A DNA stretch of 64,000 bases, taken from JANMJD01 sp963828405. GTDB taxonomy: Bacteria > Actinomycetota > Acidimicrobiia > Acidimicrobiales > Ilumatobacteraceae. The stretch is from positions 3,348,001 to 3,412,000 of the forward strand of contig CAWHEG010000031.1 in assembly GCA_963828405.1 (NCBI GenBank), given 5' to 3'. Positions 37,601-45,633 of this stretch are shown in pieces. Position 1 is the stretch's first letter. Each line of letters starts with the position of its first letter. A program made the position numbers and the translations under genes. A model generated the notes under the pieces. It worked only from the letters and a program-made list of their open reading frames with translations. It had not been told where the DNA came from and did not search any database.

Positions 37601-37776
37601 GCGGAGAGCCCGAATGACATCGTTTGCACCTCGACGCGGGGCGGAGCGAACTCCGGGAAGACGTCGACGGGCATCCGTTGGAGTTGGCCGAAGCCGAAGA
37701 CCATCATCGTCACGCTGAGCGCCACGACGACGAATCTGAACTGGAGGCTCTTGGAGACGATCCATCGCATGATCAT
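34624..37776 (-). CDS. RND efflux permease, CusA/CzcA-like (copy with intact proton relay)
   Basis: A 1050-residue inner-membrane pump of the resistance-nodulation-division superfamily. It has the expected plan: a first helix near residues 14-30, a large extracytoplasmic loop, helices 2-6 (about 350-500), a second loop, then helices 8-12. The heavy-metal-type helix 4 has GAVVDDAIVDIENII with Asp416, Asp417, Asp421 and Glu423, a plausible proton relay. It lies ten bases after the small lipoprotein gene and ends at an intrinsic terminator. Substrate (metal ion or organic) cannot be decided. RND pumps in a Gram-positive lineage without a normal outer membrane are usually tied to the cell envelope; no outer-membrane channel gene is nearby. 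Confidence 0.9.
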   Translation of the reverse strand: MIMRWIVSKSLQFRFVVVALSVTMMVFGFGQLQRMPVDVFPEFAPPRVEVQTMSFGLSATEVESLITVPIEQVLAGLPDLKEMRSKSVVQLSSIELIFDRGTDLFDARQIIQERLATVTATLPTWAAPPVILQPLSATSRAMKIGMSSTDENVSVIDMSMLAYWKIRARLLRVPGVANVTLYGERIRMTQVQVQPDKLLEHNVSLDKVMEVTSNALAAGILRYEPGHVIGTGGFVETAGQRLQVQHQLPILSPADLGESIVENRPDGPLRLKDVATLQEGAQPLFGDAVINGGDGLMLIVEKLPWGNTLDVTTGVEEAIDEMRPGLPGIALDTTIFRPASYVSTSIENLKDSLLLGSILVLFVLLLFLFDWRSALISVITIPLSLMAAMMVLAWRGTTINTMILAGLIIALGAVVDDAIVDIENIIRRLRIARETGSAQSTASIILEGSLEVRGAVVYASLIEALALLPIFFLEGLTGAFFRPLAFSYALAVIVSMSIALVVTPALSLILLSIGSIRHRTSPVVVVLQRWYTRMLTPMVRNPLPGVMAAAAIVAAGVVIVPGLGQELLPDFKERDFLMHWVTKPGTSIGEEVRITKAAYDDLIKIPGVRNFGAHIGQAMQADEVYGVDFGENWISVDPSVDYDKTLAEIQKVVDRYPGIRRDVQTYLKERTREVLAGSSHPIVIRLYGDDIVKLTEKADELVDVLSGIEGVVEEHKELVTEMTQMQVEVDLAKAQKYGLKPGDVRRAASTMISGEEVGDYFLGGQAFDVNVWTPPDQRDSITDVENMLLDTPDGGHVTLKEIAEVRLAPTYNAIKRENSHRRLDVDAEVEGRDLGSIIDELEDKLSQVKFDTGYSYRMLGDYTERKEASKNLSRWALVAAGGIFLLLMVALRSFRLSVLSYVTLPMALIGGAIAVKTQGGIVSLGSLVGFFTVLGIVARNGIMLLSHYQHLEEHEGEIFGPQLVIRGAVERLAPIMMTALTTGLALIPLVLSGNIPGQEIEYPMAIVILGGLVVATILNLFIVPSLYLRFGQNKMRREIAAKELAMASGD

Positions 37777-37785
37777 GTTGCTCGC

Positions 37786-38220
37786 CTACTTCCCAATGCC
37801 GGTTTCGGCGCCGAAGAGCTCGGCCACCCCGACGACGGCGACCTCGGTACCCACGGCAGGTCCCGCCGTCAGGAAGGCGGTGTCGTCGACGATCCGGTCG
37901 ATGGTGATCTCCTCGCGGACGAAGACGTTGTCACCCTTGACGACATACGCCCAGGACACTCCGGCGGGGTCGTAGATGACTCCGCCATAGGGCATGACCG
38001 TCTCCGATCCCTCTCCGGCGCCGATCTTCCCGACGGCCAGTGCGATCCGTTCGGCGGCGTCCGGCGTGAGGGTGACCTGCTTGAGCTTCGAGTCGGGAAT
38101 GGTGTCGATCACCGCCGGCGTGATCTTCTCGACCTCCGTGGCATCCGATCCGCATCCGCCGAGCAGCACGGTGGCTGCGGCGAGGGCGAGCGGGAGCGTG
38201 TACGAGGCGGGCCTACGCAT
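37786..38220 (-). CDS. Short lipoprotein resembling the end domain of an RND adaptor
   Basis: A 144-residue lipoprotein. The lipobox is LLGGC after a hydrophobic segment (YTLPLALAAATVLL), so it is membrane-anchored outside the cytoplasm. The remainder (WAYVVKGDNVFVREEITIDR, then FLTAGPAVGTEVAVVGVAELFG) looks like the C-terminal membrane-proximal part of periplasmic adaptor (membrane-fusion) proteins. The alpha-hairpin, lipoyl and barrel domains that adaptors usually have are missing. ATG 38220 starts inside the end of the upstream pump gene; GTG 38229 is also possible. Placed between two RND genes, it probably works with them. Confidence 0.75.
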   Translation of the reverse strand: MRRPASYTLPLALAAATVLLGGCGSDATEVEKITPAVIDTIPDSKLKQVTLTPDAAERIALAVGKIGAGEGSETVMPYGGVIYDPAGVSWAYVVKGDNVFVREEITIDRIVDDTAFLTAGPAVGTEVAVVGVAELFGAETGIGK

Positions 38221-41200
38221 GGGCTGCACCGGCCTGCGCCATCTCGGTCGAGGCGGCGTCGACGAAGAGCTGCCCAGCCTGCACGTCGGGGGCGTGTTGC
38301 CGATACAGGGCGGGCACGATCCACAAGCCGACCACCGTGGTCGAGATCAGGCCGCCGATCAGGGTCATCGCCATCGGGGAGACGATCTCACCACCGGCCT
38401 TGCCTCGCAGCAGAGCCAAGGGGATCAGTGCCACGATGGAGACGGCCATCGAGATGACTGCCGAACCCGCCCGCTCACCGGCGGCCTGGGCGACGATCGC
38501 CTCCCGATGCTCGAATGACGATTCCATCTCCAGCTGATGGCTACGCCGCACGATCGAGGCGACGTTGCGCACGGCGAGCCCGATCGTTCCGACCAGTCCG
38601 GCGACGTGCCCGATGGTCAGGTCGCCACCGTCGATCAGGACGACCAGGATCGCACCGACCGCGGCGGCCGGCAACGTGATCCACATCATCACCGAGAGCT
38701 TCCAGCTGCCGCCGGCGGCCTGCAGGATGAGGAGGGCGAGGACCGCCGCAACCAGCGAGGCGAGCAGCACCCGTCGGGTGGCATCACGGTGATCCTGGTA
38801 GTCGCCGACGAGCTCGGCGTGATACCCGAGGTCGAACGAGAGCCCGCGCAGCGCCTTGGTCACGTCGTCGGATACGTCGCCACTGCTGCGGCCCTTGACA
38901 TCAGCGATGATGTCGATCACCCGGGCCGAGGCGTCCCGCTCGATCACCGTCGGGGTGTCTCCGATCGTCACCGAGGCGAGATCGCCGAGGCGTGCCGGCG
39001 TCCCGCTCGGGGTCTGGATCAGCAGATCTTCGACGGACTCGACGCTGCTGCGCAGCTCGGGCGTACCGAGCACGACCACCTCGAACACCTTGGTGTCCTC
39101 GAACAGGTTGCCGACCTCGATTCCCTGGAGGAGCGTGGCGGCGGCACGGCGGACGGCGCCGGGGAGCACCCCGGCCGCCTGGGCCTTGGCGAGATCGACC
39201 TTGACCTGGAGGCTCGGCTCGGTCGCGGCGATCTCGATCCGTGGGTTCTCGATGCCGTCGATCCCGGCGATCGCCGTCTTGATCTCTTCGGCCTTGCCGA
39301 TCAGCAGGTCTCGATTCTCACCGAAGATCCGGACGTCGATGGGGGCGAGACCCGGCCGCAGGACGGTTTCGAGTCGGGCACCGGTGTAGGTGGTGAGCTC
39401 GGTCTCGACGTCGGTGAACCCGTCCAGCGCGCTGCGGATGTTGCCGATCGCCTCGTCGTAGTCGGCGTCGGGGTCGAGCCGCAACCAGACCTCGCCCTCG
39501 TTGACGTTGACGACCTGGTCGGAGGTGAGCGCCCGTCCGACGTGACCACCCACACGAGCGACTCCGTCGATCGCGCCCAATTCGGTGTTCATCCGCGAGA
39601 TGGTGTCGGTCGTCGCCGGCAGGGAGCGGCCGGGCTCACCGGTCACCTTGATGAGTAGATCGGTCTCCCGGAAGCTCGGCACGGTGTTGCTGTCGAGTTG
39701 GCTGAACCCGGCGACGGCCAGGGCCAGAAGGACGACGCAGCCGATCAGCGCCGTCGAGGCGTGACCGATCCTGCCGGCGCTGAGCCGACCGTATGTGCTC
39801 CCGATCATTCGAGCGGCGCGTGATTCGGCCGGGGCCACGGGTGAGCGGCCGAGGATCACGACGCTCAGCGCCGGGACGAGCACCGCGGCAACGACCGCTG
39901 AGGCGACGATCGCCAAGATGTAGGTGCGGGCGATCGGCGGGAAGAACGACTCGCTCACCAGGCCGTCGACCAGCAGCAGTGGCACCGCCGTCACCAGCGT
40001 GATTCCCAGTGCGTAGAGCGCCGGGCTGCTGTGATCGAACGCACCCTCACGGATGAGGGTCGCGGTCGTCGACGTCTCGTCACCATTGATCCGCCCGGCG
40101 CGCATCCGCCGGGTGACCGCGGCGGTCACACCGATCGCGTCGTCGATGATGAACGCCAGGGCGAGCACCAGGCCGGCGACGACCATCGAGTTGATCGTGG
40201 TGTGGCGCACGTAGAGGACCATGCCGGCGACGACACCCGAGACGAGCATCGCAATGCCGGCGATGAGCGCCGTGCGCAACTCGAACACCAGGATCAGGAG
40301 CAGGATCGCGGCGAGGATCAGGCCGATGGAGACAGCCGTCCGCAGCGCGCTCGAGGCCTCCTGGACGTAGTTCGCCGGCTGGTAGATCTCGGTGTCGAGA
40401 TTCACGCCGGCGAGACCTGGGGTGAGGATCTCGAGCGCGTCACCGACGCGCTCGGCCACAGCGGCGGTCGATTGCCCTGGGTACTTCTCGACAACGAGCA
40501 GCAGACCGGGCTGGTCGCCGAACACCGCATCGCCGATCAGGGGTTGGTGGTCCTCGACGACCGTGGTCACGTCGCCGAGGGTGAGGCCGGTCAGCTTCCC
40601 GTCGCCCTGCAGGGCGACAGCGGCAAGCTGCTCGGCGTTGACGATCGGTGACTGGTGTTGCACGGTGAGGCGTTGGTTGGGCGTCTCGATGAACCCGCCG
40701 GCGCCGGGGGTCGACGCCTCGATGTACGTCAGTGGCGACACCCACAGGGCGTTGCCGGTTGTCTCGATGACCTGGTCGAGCCCGATGCCCTTGTCGGCGA
40801 GCACCTTCGGGTCGACCTGGACCTGCAGTTGGCGCTCACGCTGACCGAAGATGGCCACGTTCGACACACCGTCGACCCCGAGCAGGTTGGGACGGATGGT
40901 CCACCGGGCGAGCACGCCGAGTTGAATCGGCGTGAGGGTGTCCGAGGAGATGCCCACCATCATCACCCGGCTCGCCGAGGAGACAGGCTGCAGCATCTGC
41001 GGCGGCTTCGAAACGTTCGGCAGCGCCGCGGCACCGACGAGACGCTCCGAGACCACCTGGCGAGCCCGCAGGATCGGCGTGCCCGGTTCGAAGATCATCT
41101 CGATCGACGACAGGCCGGGGACCGACTTGGAGCGGATCGACTCCATGTAGGCCACGCCGTTGAGCAGGTCCTGCTCCATCGGGACCGTGATCAACTGTTC

Positions 41201-41380
41201 GACCTCTTCGGCCGACAGACCGAGCGCCTCGGTCTGCACCTCGACCGTCGTCGGAGCGAACTCCGGCAGCACGTCTGTTTTCATCTTGGGGAACTGCCAG
41301 ATGCCCAGAAGTAGCAGCACCAAGGAGAAACCGACCACTGGTCGTCGATTCCGCAGTCCCCATCCGATCAGCCAACGCAT
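38213..41380 (-). CDS. RND efflux permease, CusA/CzcA-like (copy lacking part of the proton relay)
   Basis: A 1055-residue RND protein, paralogous to the pump at 34624-37776 (shared N-terminal VLPEFAPTTVEVQT pattern, same helix layout). In helix 4, the segment AFIIDDAIGVTAAV keeps Asp413 and Asp414 but has Val and Ala where the other copy has Asp421 and Glu423. Proton coupling may therefore differ, or the two may assemble as a mixed trimer. ATG 41380 follows GAGGG. It is the first gene of the three-gene pump operon, preceded by a leader of about 219 bases. Confidence 0.88.
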   Translation of the reverse strand: MRWLIGWGLRNRRPVVGFSLVLLLLGIWQFPKMKTDVLPEFAPTTVEVQTEALGLSAEEVEQLITVPMEQDLLNGVAYMESIRSKSVPGLSSIEMIFEPGTPILRARQVVSERLVGAAALPNVSKPPQMLQPVSSASRVMMVGISSDTLTPIQLGVLARWTIRPNLLGVDGVSNVAIFGQRERQLQVQVDPKVLADKGIGLDQVIETTGNALWVSPLTYIEASTPGAGGFIETPNQRLTVQHQSPIVNAEQLAAVALQGDGKLTGLTLGDVTTVVEDHQPLIGDAVFGDQPGLLLVVEKYPGQSTAAVAERVGDALEILTPGLAGVNLDTEIYQPANYVQEASSALRTAVSIGLILAAILLLILVFELRTALIAGIAMLVSGVVAGMVLYVRHTTINSMVVAGLVLALAFIIDDAIGVTAAVTRRMRAGRINGDETSTTATLIREGAFDHSSPALYALGITLVTAVPLLLVDGLVSESFFPPIARTYILAIVASAVVAAVLVPALSVVILGRSPVAPAESRAARMIGSTYGRLSAGRIGHASTALIGCVVLLALAVAGFSQLDSNTVPSFRETDLLIKVTGEPGRSLPATTDTISRMNTELGAIDGVARVGGHVGRALTSDQVVNVNEGEVWLRLDPDADYDEAIGNIRSALDGFTDVETELTTYTGARLETVLRPGLAPIDVRIFGENRDLLIGKAEEIKTAIAGIDGIENPRIEIAATEPSLQVKVDLAKAQAAGVLPGAVRRAAATLLQGIEVGNLFEDTKVFEVVVLGTPELRSSVESVEDLLIQTPSGTPARLGDLASVTIGDTPTVIERDASARVIDIIADVKGRSSGDVSDDVTKALRGLSFDLGYHAELVGDYQDHRDATRRVLLASLVAAVLALLILQAAGGSWKLSVMMWITLPAAAVGAILVVLIDGGDLTIGHVAGLVGTIGLAVRNVASIVRRSHQLEMESSFEHREAIVAQAAGERAGSAVISMAVSIVALIPLALLRGKAGGEIVSPMAMTLIGGLISTTVVGLWIVPALYRQHAPDVQAGQLFVDAASTEMAQAGAAHA

Positions 41381-41599
41381 TTCCGCACCCTCTTTCCCGG
41401 CTTCCCACACACCGCAGGAAGACACCGACTCACCTTCTCAGCATGGTTTCAGGATTGGTCAGGCAAACTCCTTGTGGAGCCGTCTACCCGGTAGTCCCGC
41501 AAGTGGCACCTTAGACCATCCGGAGTCTCACTGGGTGACTATCTCCCTTCAGTCGCCGCCGAGAGTGGGAATTGAGCCGTTCGGCCCATCTTGCTTGTC
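41381..41599 (-). other. Leader/promoter region of the RND operon with possible secondary structure
   Basis: 219 bases between the methyltransferase stop and the RND start, both on the minus strand. No coding frame stands out. Complementary segments, for example GTCTA (minus strand 41516-41512) and TAGAC (41487-41483), could pair around a central GCCACTTGCGGG. I tried known riboswitch consensus cores (TPP, cobalamin, c-di-GMP, Ni/Co) and none fits well. Promoter elements could not be assigned. Confidence 0.35.
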
Positions 41600-42406
41600 C
41601 TACGGCGAGCGCCGTGGTATGTGCCCGATCACGAGAAACTCCGGGCTCTCAGTCGTCGGTTGCATGCGGCTGTAGCGGCCGGGATCCACCGAGCAGACCA
41701 GGTCGACCCGAATTCCGGCGACTGCGCACAGTAGGCGCAGCTCACGGGGCGTGTAACAGGCGGTCCACAACTCTGCCGGAGCCACGACGCCCGACTCGTC
41801 GCGGATCTCGGTCCGTTCGTGGGCAACACCGCGGTCGGCGTCGAAGTCGGCGTCGGTCTGGTAGCGGATGCTGAAGTAGCTGCTGAACGCGCTGACGGCG
41901 ATGCGCCCACCGGGCCGCAGCGCCCGGGCCATCGCGGCGAGCACGGCGGCGTCCTCGCCGACACCGACGACCAGGCCGAATCCGCCCTGGCACAGCGAGA
42001 TGACCCGGTCGAACTCGCCGTCGAACGCCATCTCGCGGACGTCGAGACGCTCGAACGTGGCCCCGGGTGGCGCCCCGGCGCGGGCGAGCTCGACGAAGCG
42101 GCGGCTGATATCGACGCCGTGCACCGGGATCCCCCGCCGGGCGAGTTCGTAGGCATGGCGACCGGGGCCGCAGCCCACGTCGAGCACCCGCGTCGAAGCA
42201 TCGAGCTCGAGCTCCTCGACGAGGAAGTCGACCTCCTGGCGGGTTCCCTTGGTGAACGAGTACCGCAGATAGGCCGCACCGAGGTGCTCGGCGATCGGCT
42301 CGAACCAATGTTGGTGCTCGGGACTGGCCTCCGCTGCGCTTCGGCCGCTCCCTCCCTGCCTCGCTACGCCTGGCGGCGCCGACGCTCGGCCGGCGATGTC
42401 GTTCAT
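41600..42406 (-). CDS. Class I SAM-dependent methyltransferase with repeat-derived N-terminus
   Basis: A 268-residue protein. SAM-binding motif VLDVGCGPGRHAYELARRG is at about 74-92, with the next acidic residue in VHGVDIS. Substrate unknown. The ATG overlaps the polA stop (ATGA), so it is coupled to polA. Residues about 6-29 (from GRASAPPGVARQGG to SPE) are encoded by a diverged copy of the dispersed repeat seen at 7949-8150, so the N-terminal extension probably arose by repeat insertion. If translation instead started further in, the repeat would be a leader, but the overlapping ATG favours inclusion. An N-terminal run of Ala, Gly and Arg there is atypical for the family. Confidence 0.85.
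   Translation of the reverse strand: MNDIAGRASAPPGVARQGGSGRSAAEASPEHQHWFEPIAEHLGAAYLRYSFTKGTRQEVDFLVEELELDASTRVLDVGCGPGRHAYELARRGIPVHGVDISRRFVELARAGAPPGATFERLDVREMAFDGEFDRVISLCQGGFGLVVGVGEDAAVLAAMARALRPGGRIAVSAFSSYFSIRYQTDADFDADRGVAHERTEIRDESGVVAPAELWTACYTPRELRLLCAVAGIRVDLVCSVDPGRYSRMQPTTESPEFLVIGHIPRRSP
42323..42389. repeat. Diverged copy of the 85-bp-repeat core inside a coding region
   Basis: About 66 bases match the unit at 7949-8118, from CTGGCCTCCGCT through GGCCGCTCCC to CTCGCTACGCCTGGCGGCG and ACGCTCG, with roughly ten differences by my hand alignment. It has the same orientation on the plus strand but lies inside the 5' end of a minus-strand methyltransferase gene. This shows the element is dispersed in the genome and can become part of a protein. 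Confidence 0.8.
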
Positions 42407-45048
42407 TCCTTGGCGGCGGCCCAGGTGGTGCCCCAGGCGACGTTGACCTCCAGCGGCACGCTGAGCGAGGCGGCGTTGCGCATCAGGGGGATGACCAGGG
42501 CGGCGACCTGTTCCCGCTCGTCATCGGGGACCTCGACGATGATCTCGTCGTGAACCTGGAGGATGATCCGGGACTCGAGGCCGGCCGACTCCAGCGCTTC
42601 GTCGACGCGGACCAGGGCGACCTTGAAGATGTCGGCGGCGAGGCCCTGGATGCCGGCGTTCATCGCCTGGCGCTCGCCCGCCTGGCGGATGCGGAAGTTG
42701 GGGTTCTGCAACTCGGGGATCGGTCGGCGTCGGCCGAAGAGGGTCTCGGTGTAGCCGCGCATCCGCGCCTCGAGCACCGTGCCCTCCATGTACGCCTTCA
42801 CACTCGGGAAGGCGGCGAAGTAGGCGTTGAGGATCAGCGCGGCGTCCTCGGTGGCGATTCCCAACCGCTGGCCGAGACCGTAGGCCTCCATCCCGTACGC
42901 CAGGCCGTACGAGACCATCTTGGCCTTCGAGCGCTGCTCGACGGTCACCGCCGACGACGGAACGGAGAACACCCGCGATGCCGTGGCGTTGTGGATGTCC
43001 TGACCGCCGGCGAAGGCCTCGATCAGTCCCGGGTCCTGGGCCAGGTGGGCGATGCAGCGGAGCTCGATCTGGTTGTAGTCGGCGATCAGCAGCTGGTGGC
43101 CGGGGGCCGGGACGAACGCCTTGCGGAACAGCCGGCCCTCCTCGGAGCGCACCGGGATGTTGTGCAGGTTGGGCTGATCGGACGACAGTCGCCCGGTGCG
43201 GGCCACGGTCTGGTTGAACGTCGCATGGATCCGGTGATCGGGACCGACCTCGGCGAGCAGCCCCTCGCCGTAGGTGGAACGGAGCTTCTCGACCTCGCGG
43301 TACTGCAGCAGCGGCTCGATGAACTCGGGCCACTGGTCGCGCAGCTTCTCGAGCGTCGCCGCATCGGTGGAGAAGCCGGTCTTGGTCTTCTTGCCCGGGG
43401 CGAGGCCGTGCTCGTCGTAGAGGATCTCGCGCAGCTGGATCGGCGAGTTGAGGTTGAACGGCCGGCCGGCCACCCGCTGGAGCTCGGCGCCAAGGCGCTG
43501 CACGTCGGCCGTGAGCCGGGCGTTGAGGGCGCGCAACTCGGCGACGTCGACGGCGACCCCGACATGCTCCATCTTGGCCAGCACCCTGACCAGCGGATTC
43601 TCGATCTCACGGTACAGCCCGGCCATCCCCTGGGCGTCGAGCGCCCGCTCGAGCGCCGGGGCGAGATGGTGCACGGCGAGCGCCTCGCGGGCGGCGCGGA
43701 CGGCCTCGTCGGCGCCGGTGTCGCCGAAATCGAGTTGCCCGGTGGCGCCGGCGTCGTCGGCCGGCCATCGCAGGTCGGTGTACTTCTCGGTCAGCTCGGC
43801 GATCGCATAGCGGGCCTCGGCCGGATCGATGAGGTAGGCGGCGATCGCCGTGTCGAGCTGGAGGCCGGGCAGCGGCAGGCCGAGGTCGAGCAGCGAGCGC
43901 ATCAGGGCCTTGGCGTTGTGCGCCCGCAGCGATCGAGACGCCAGGGTGTCGCCCAGACCGCCGAGCAACTCGGCGGGCAGCCAGGCCACGTCGGCGGCGG
44001 CACCGTCGACGACCACCGCCAACCCGAGCAGCTCGGATCGGCCCGGCTCGCCCAGCCAGCGGCCGGCGACATCGAGCACGGTCGTCGCTGCGAGGGCGGC
44101 CACGGCCTCGTCGTGGATGGTGAGACGGCGGACCTCGGGGTGGAGCACCTCACCGGTGGGCGCCTCGGCGGCCACTCCGGCGCCGGCCAGGGCCTCGTTC
44201 AGCCGCTCGTAGAGCGAGCGGAACTCGAGGAAGTCGAACAGCCGTTTGAGCTCGGGCATGTTCGGTGCCAGCCCGCTGACCGACGGCAGCTCGACGGGGG
44301 CATCGTGGCGCAGCAACATCAGCTCGAGGTTGAGGCGCGCCCGGGCCTCGTTGTCGATCAGCGCCGCCTTGAGTTTCGGGGTCTGGGCGTCGACGTTGGC
44401 GAAGATGCCGTCGAGGCCGCCGTAGGTGACGAGCAGCTTGGCCGCCGTCTTCTCCCCCACCCCGGGTACGCCGGGCAGGTTGTCGCTCGGGTCGCCGCGC
44501 AGCGCGGCGTACTGCGGGTAGAGCGCCGGTGTCACCCCCGTCTTGGCCTCGATGCCCGCTTCGTCGTAGAGCACGTAGTCGGACACCCCCCGGCGGTTGT
44601 AGAGCACCCGGACGTGGGGATCGCAGACCAGTTGATAGCTGTCACGGTCGCCGGTGACGATGACGACCTCGTCACCCCGTTCGACGGCACGGGTCGACAG
44701 CGTGGCGATGATGTCGTCGGCCTCCCAACCGGCGACGTCGAGCGCCGTGATGCCGAACGCGCCGACGACCTCGCGCACCAGGCCCATCTGCTGGCGCAGG
44801 ATGTCGGGGGCGGCCTCGCGCTGGGCCTTGTACTGCGGGTTGCGGTCGTGGCGGAACGTCGGCTCGGGCCGGTCGAAGGCGGCGACGACCGAGTCGGGGC
44901 GGTGATCCTTGATCAGGTTGATGAGCATCGACGTGAACCCGTAGACGGCGTTGGTCACCTGCCCGGACGCGGTGGCCATGTCGGTCGGGAGAGCGAAGAA
45001 GGCGCGGTAGGTCAGCGAGTTCCCGTCGAGGAGCATCAGTTTGGACAT
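42403..45048 (-). CDS. polA: DNA polymerase I
   Basis: An 881-residue polymerase for Okazaki-fragment processing and repair synthesis. The N-terminal 5'-3' exonuclease/flap domain occupies about 1-290 (LLDGNSLTYRAFFALP, GDPSDNLPGVPGVGEKTAAKLL). The middle region corresponds to the 3'-5' exonuclease fold but lacks the metal-binding DxE motif (VLDVAGRWL there), so proofreading is probably absent, as in some other Pol I enzymes. The polymerase domain (about 480-881) has motif A ADYNQIELR, the finger helix RSKAKMVSYGLAYG and motif C QVHDEIIVE. It is followed in ATGA overlap by a methyltransferase. Confidence 0.97.
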   Translation of the reverse strand: MSKLMLLDGNSLTYRAFFALPTDMATASGQVTNAVYGFTSMLINLIKDHRPDSVVAAFDRPEPTFRHDRNPQYKAQREAAPDILRQQMGLVREVVGAFGITALDVAGWEADDIIATLSTRAVERGDEVVIVTGDRDSYQLVCDPHVRVLYNRRGVSDYVLYDEAGIEAKTGVTPALYPQYAALRGDPSDNLPGVPGVGEKTAAKLLVTYGGLDGIFANVDAQTPKLKAALIDNEARARLNLELMLLRHDAPVELPSVSGLAPNMPELKRLFDFLEFRSLYERLNEALAGAGVAAEAPTGEVLHPEVRRLTIHDEAVAALAATTVLDVAGRWLGEPGRSELLGLAVVVDGAAADVAWLPAELLGGLGDTLASRSLRAHNAKALMRSLLDLGLPLPGLQLDTAIAAYLIDPAEARYAIAELTEKYTDLRWPADDAGATGQLDFGDTGADEAVRAAREALAVHHLAPALERALDAQGMAGLYREIENPLVRVLAKMEHVGVAVDVAELRALNARLTADVQRLGAELQRVAGRPFNLNSPIQLREILYDEHGLAPGKKTKTGFSTDAATLEKLRDQWPEFIEPLLQYREVEKLRSTYGEGLLAEVGPDHRIHATFNQTVARTGRLSSDQPNLHNIPVRSEEGRLFRKAFVPAPGHQLLIADYNQIELRCIAHLAQDPGLIEAFAGGQDIHNATASRVFSVPSSAVTVEQRSKAKMVSYGLAYGMEAYGLGQRLGIATEDAALILNAYFAAFPSVKAYMEGTVLEARMRGYTETLFGRRRPIPELQNPNFRIRQAGERQAMNAGIQGLAADIFKVALVRVDEALESAGLESRIILQVHDEIIVEVPDDEREQVAALVIPLMRNAASLSVPLEVNVAWGTTWAAAKE

Positions 45049-45054
45049 TTCCGC

Positions 45055-45633
45055 TCAGTCCGGTCGGAGCTCGCCGGCGATGATCCGCTCGGCCACCGAA
45101 CGCATCCGGCCCCGCTCGCTCATCGCCGTGCGCTGGATGTAGGCGAAGGCCTCGGACTCCTTCATCGCGAAGTCGTCCATCAACAGGCCCTTGGCCCGGT
45201 CGATCACCTTACGGCTCTCGAGCTGCTCCTCGAGCTTGTCGCGCTGACCCGAGATCGTCTGCAGCTCGCGGAACCGGCCCAGGGCGACCTCGATGGCCGG
45301 GATCAGATCGCTCTTCTGGAACGGCTTCACCAGGAACGCCAGCGCACCGGCGTCGCGGGCCTGTTCGACGATCTCCCGCTGGCTGAAGGCGGTGAGGATC
45401 AGCACCCCGCAGATGCGCTCCTCGGTGATCACCCGGGCGACTTCGAGCCCGTCCATCCCGGGCATCTTGATGTCGAGGATGGCCAGATCGGGGCGCTGTT
45501 CGCGGATCACGTCGACGGCGAGGTCGCCGCGACCCGTCTCGCCGACGACCTCGTAACCCTCTTCCTCGAGCGTCTCCCGCAGATCGAGGCGGATGATCGC
45601 CTCGTCCTCGGCGATGACCACGCGGATCGTCAC
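45055..45633 (-). CDS. ANTAR-domain response regulator
   Basis: A 192-residue regulator. The receiver domain has the phosphoacceptor Asp54 in LAILDIKMPGMDG, with Thr and Lys in ILTAFS and LVKPF. The C-terminal ANTAR domain (about 130-188, with RKVIDRAKGLLMDDFAM and AFAYIQRTAM) binds RNA to prevent early transcription termination. GTG 45633 overlaps the stop of the coiled-coil gene (GTGA) and has AGGGAGG upstream. It lies just before polA on the same strand; a similar regulator next to polA is common in actinobacteria. Its RNA targets are unknown. Confidence 0.95.
   Translation of the reverse strand: MTIRVVIAEDEAIIRLDLRETLEEEGYEVVGETGRGDLAVDVIREQRPDLAILDIKMPGMDGLEVARVITEERICGVLILTAFSQREIVEQARDAGALAFLVKPFQKSDLIPAIEVALGRFRELQTISGQRDKLEEQLESRKVIDRAKGLLMDDFAMKESEAFAYIQRTAMSERGRMRSVAERIIAGELRPD

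Noticed and set aside
41381..41599. TPP, cobalamin, c-di-GMP or Ni/Co riboswitch before the RND genes
   Set aside because: Individual short motifs (CTGAGA, GCCACT) occur but the required cores and spacing are missing.
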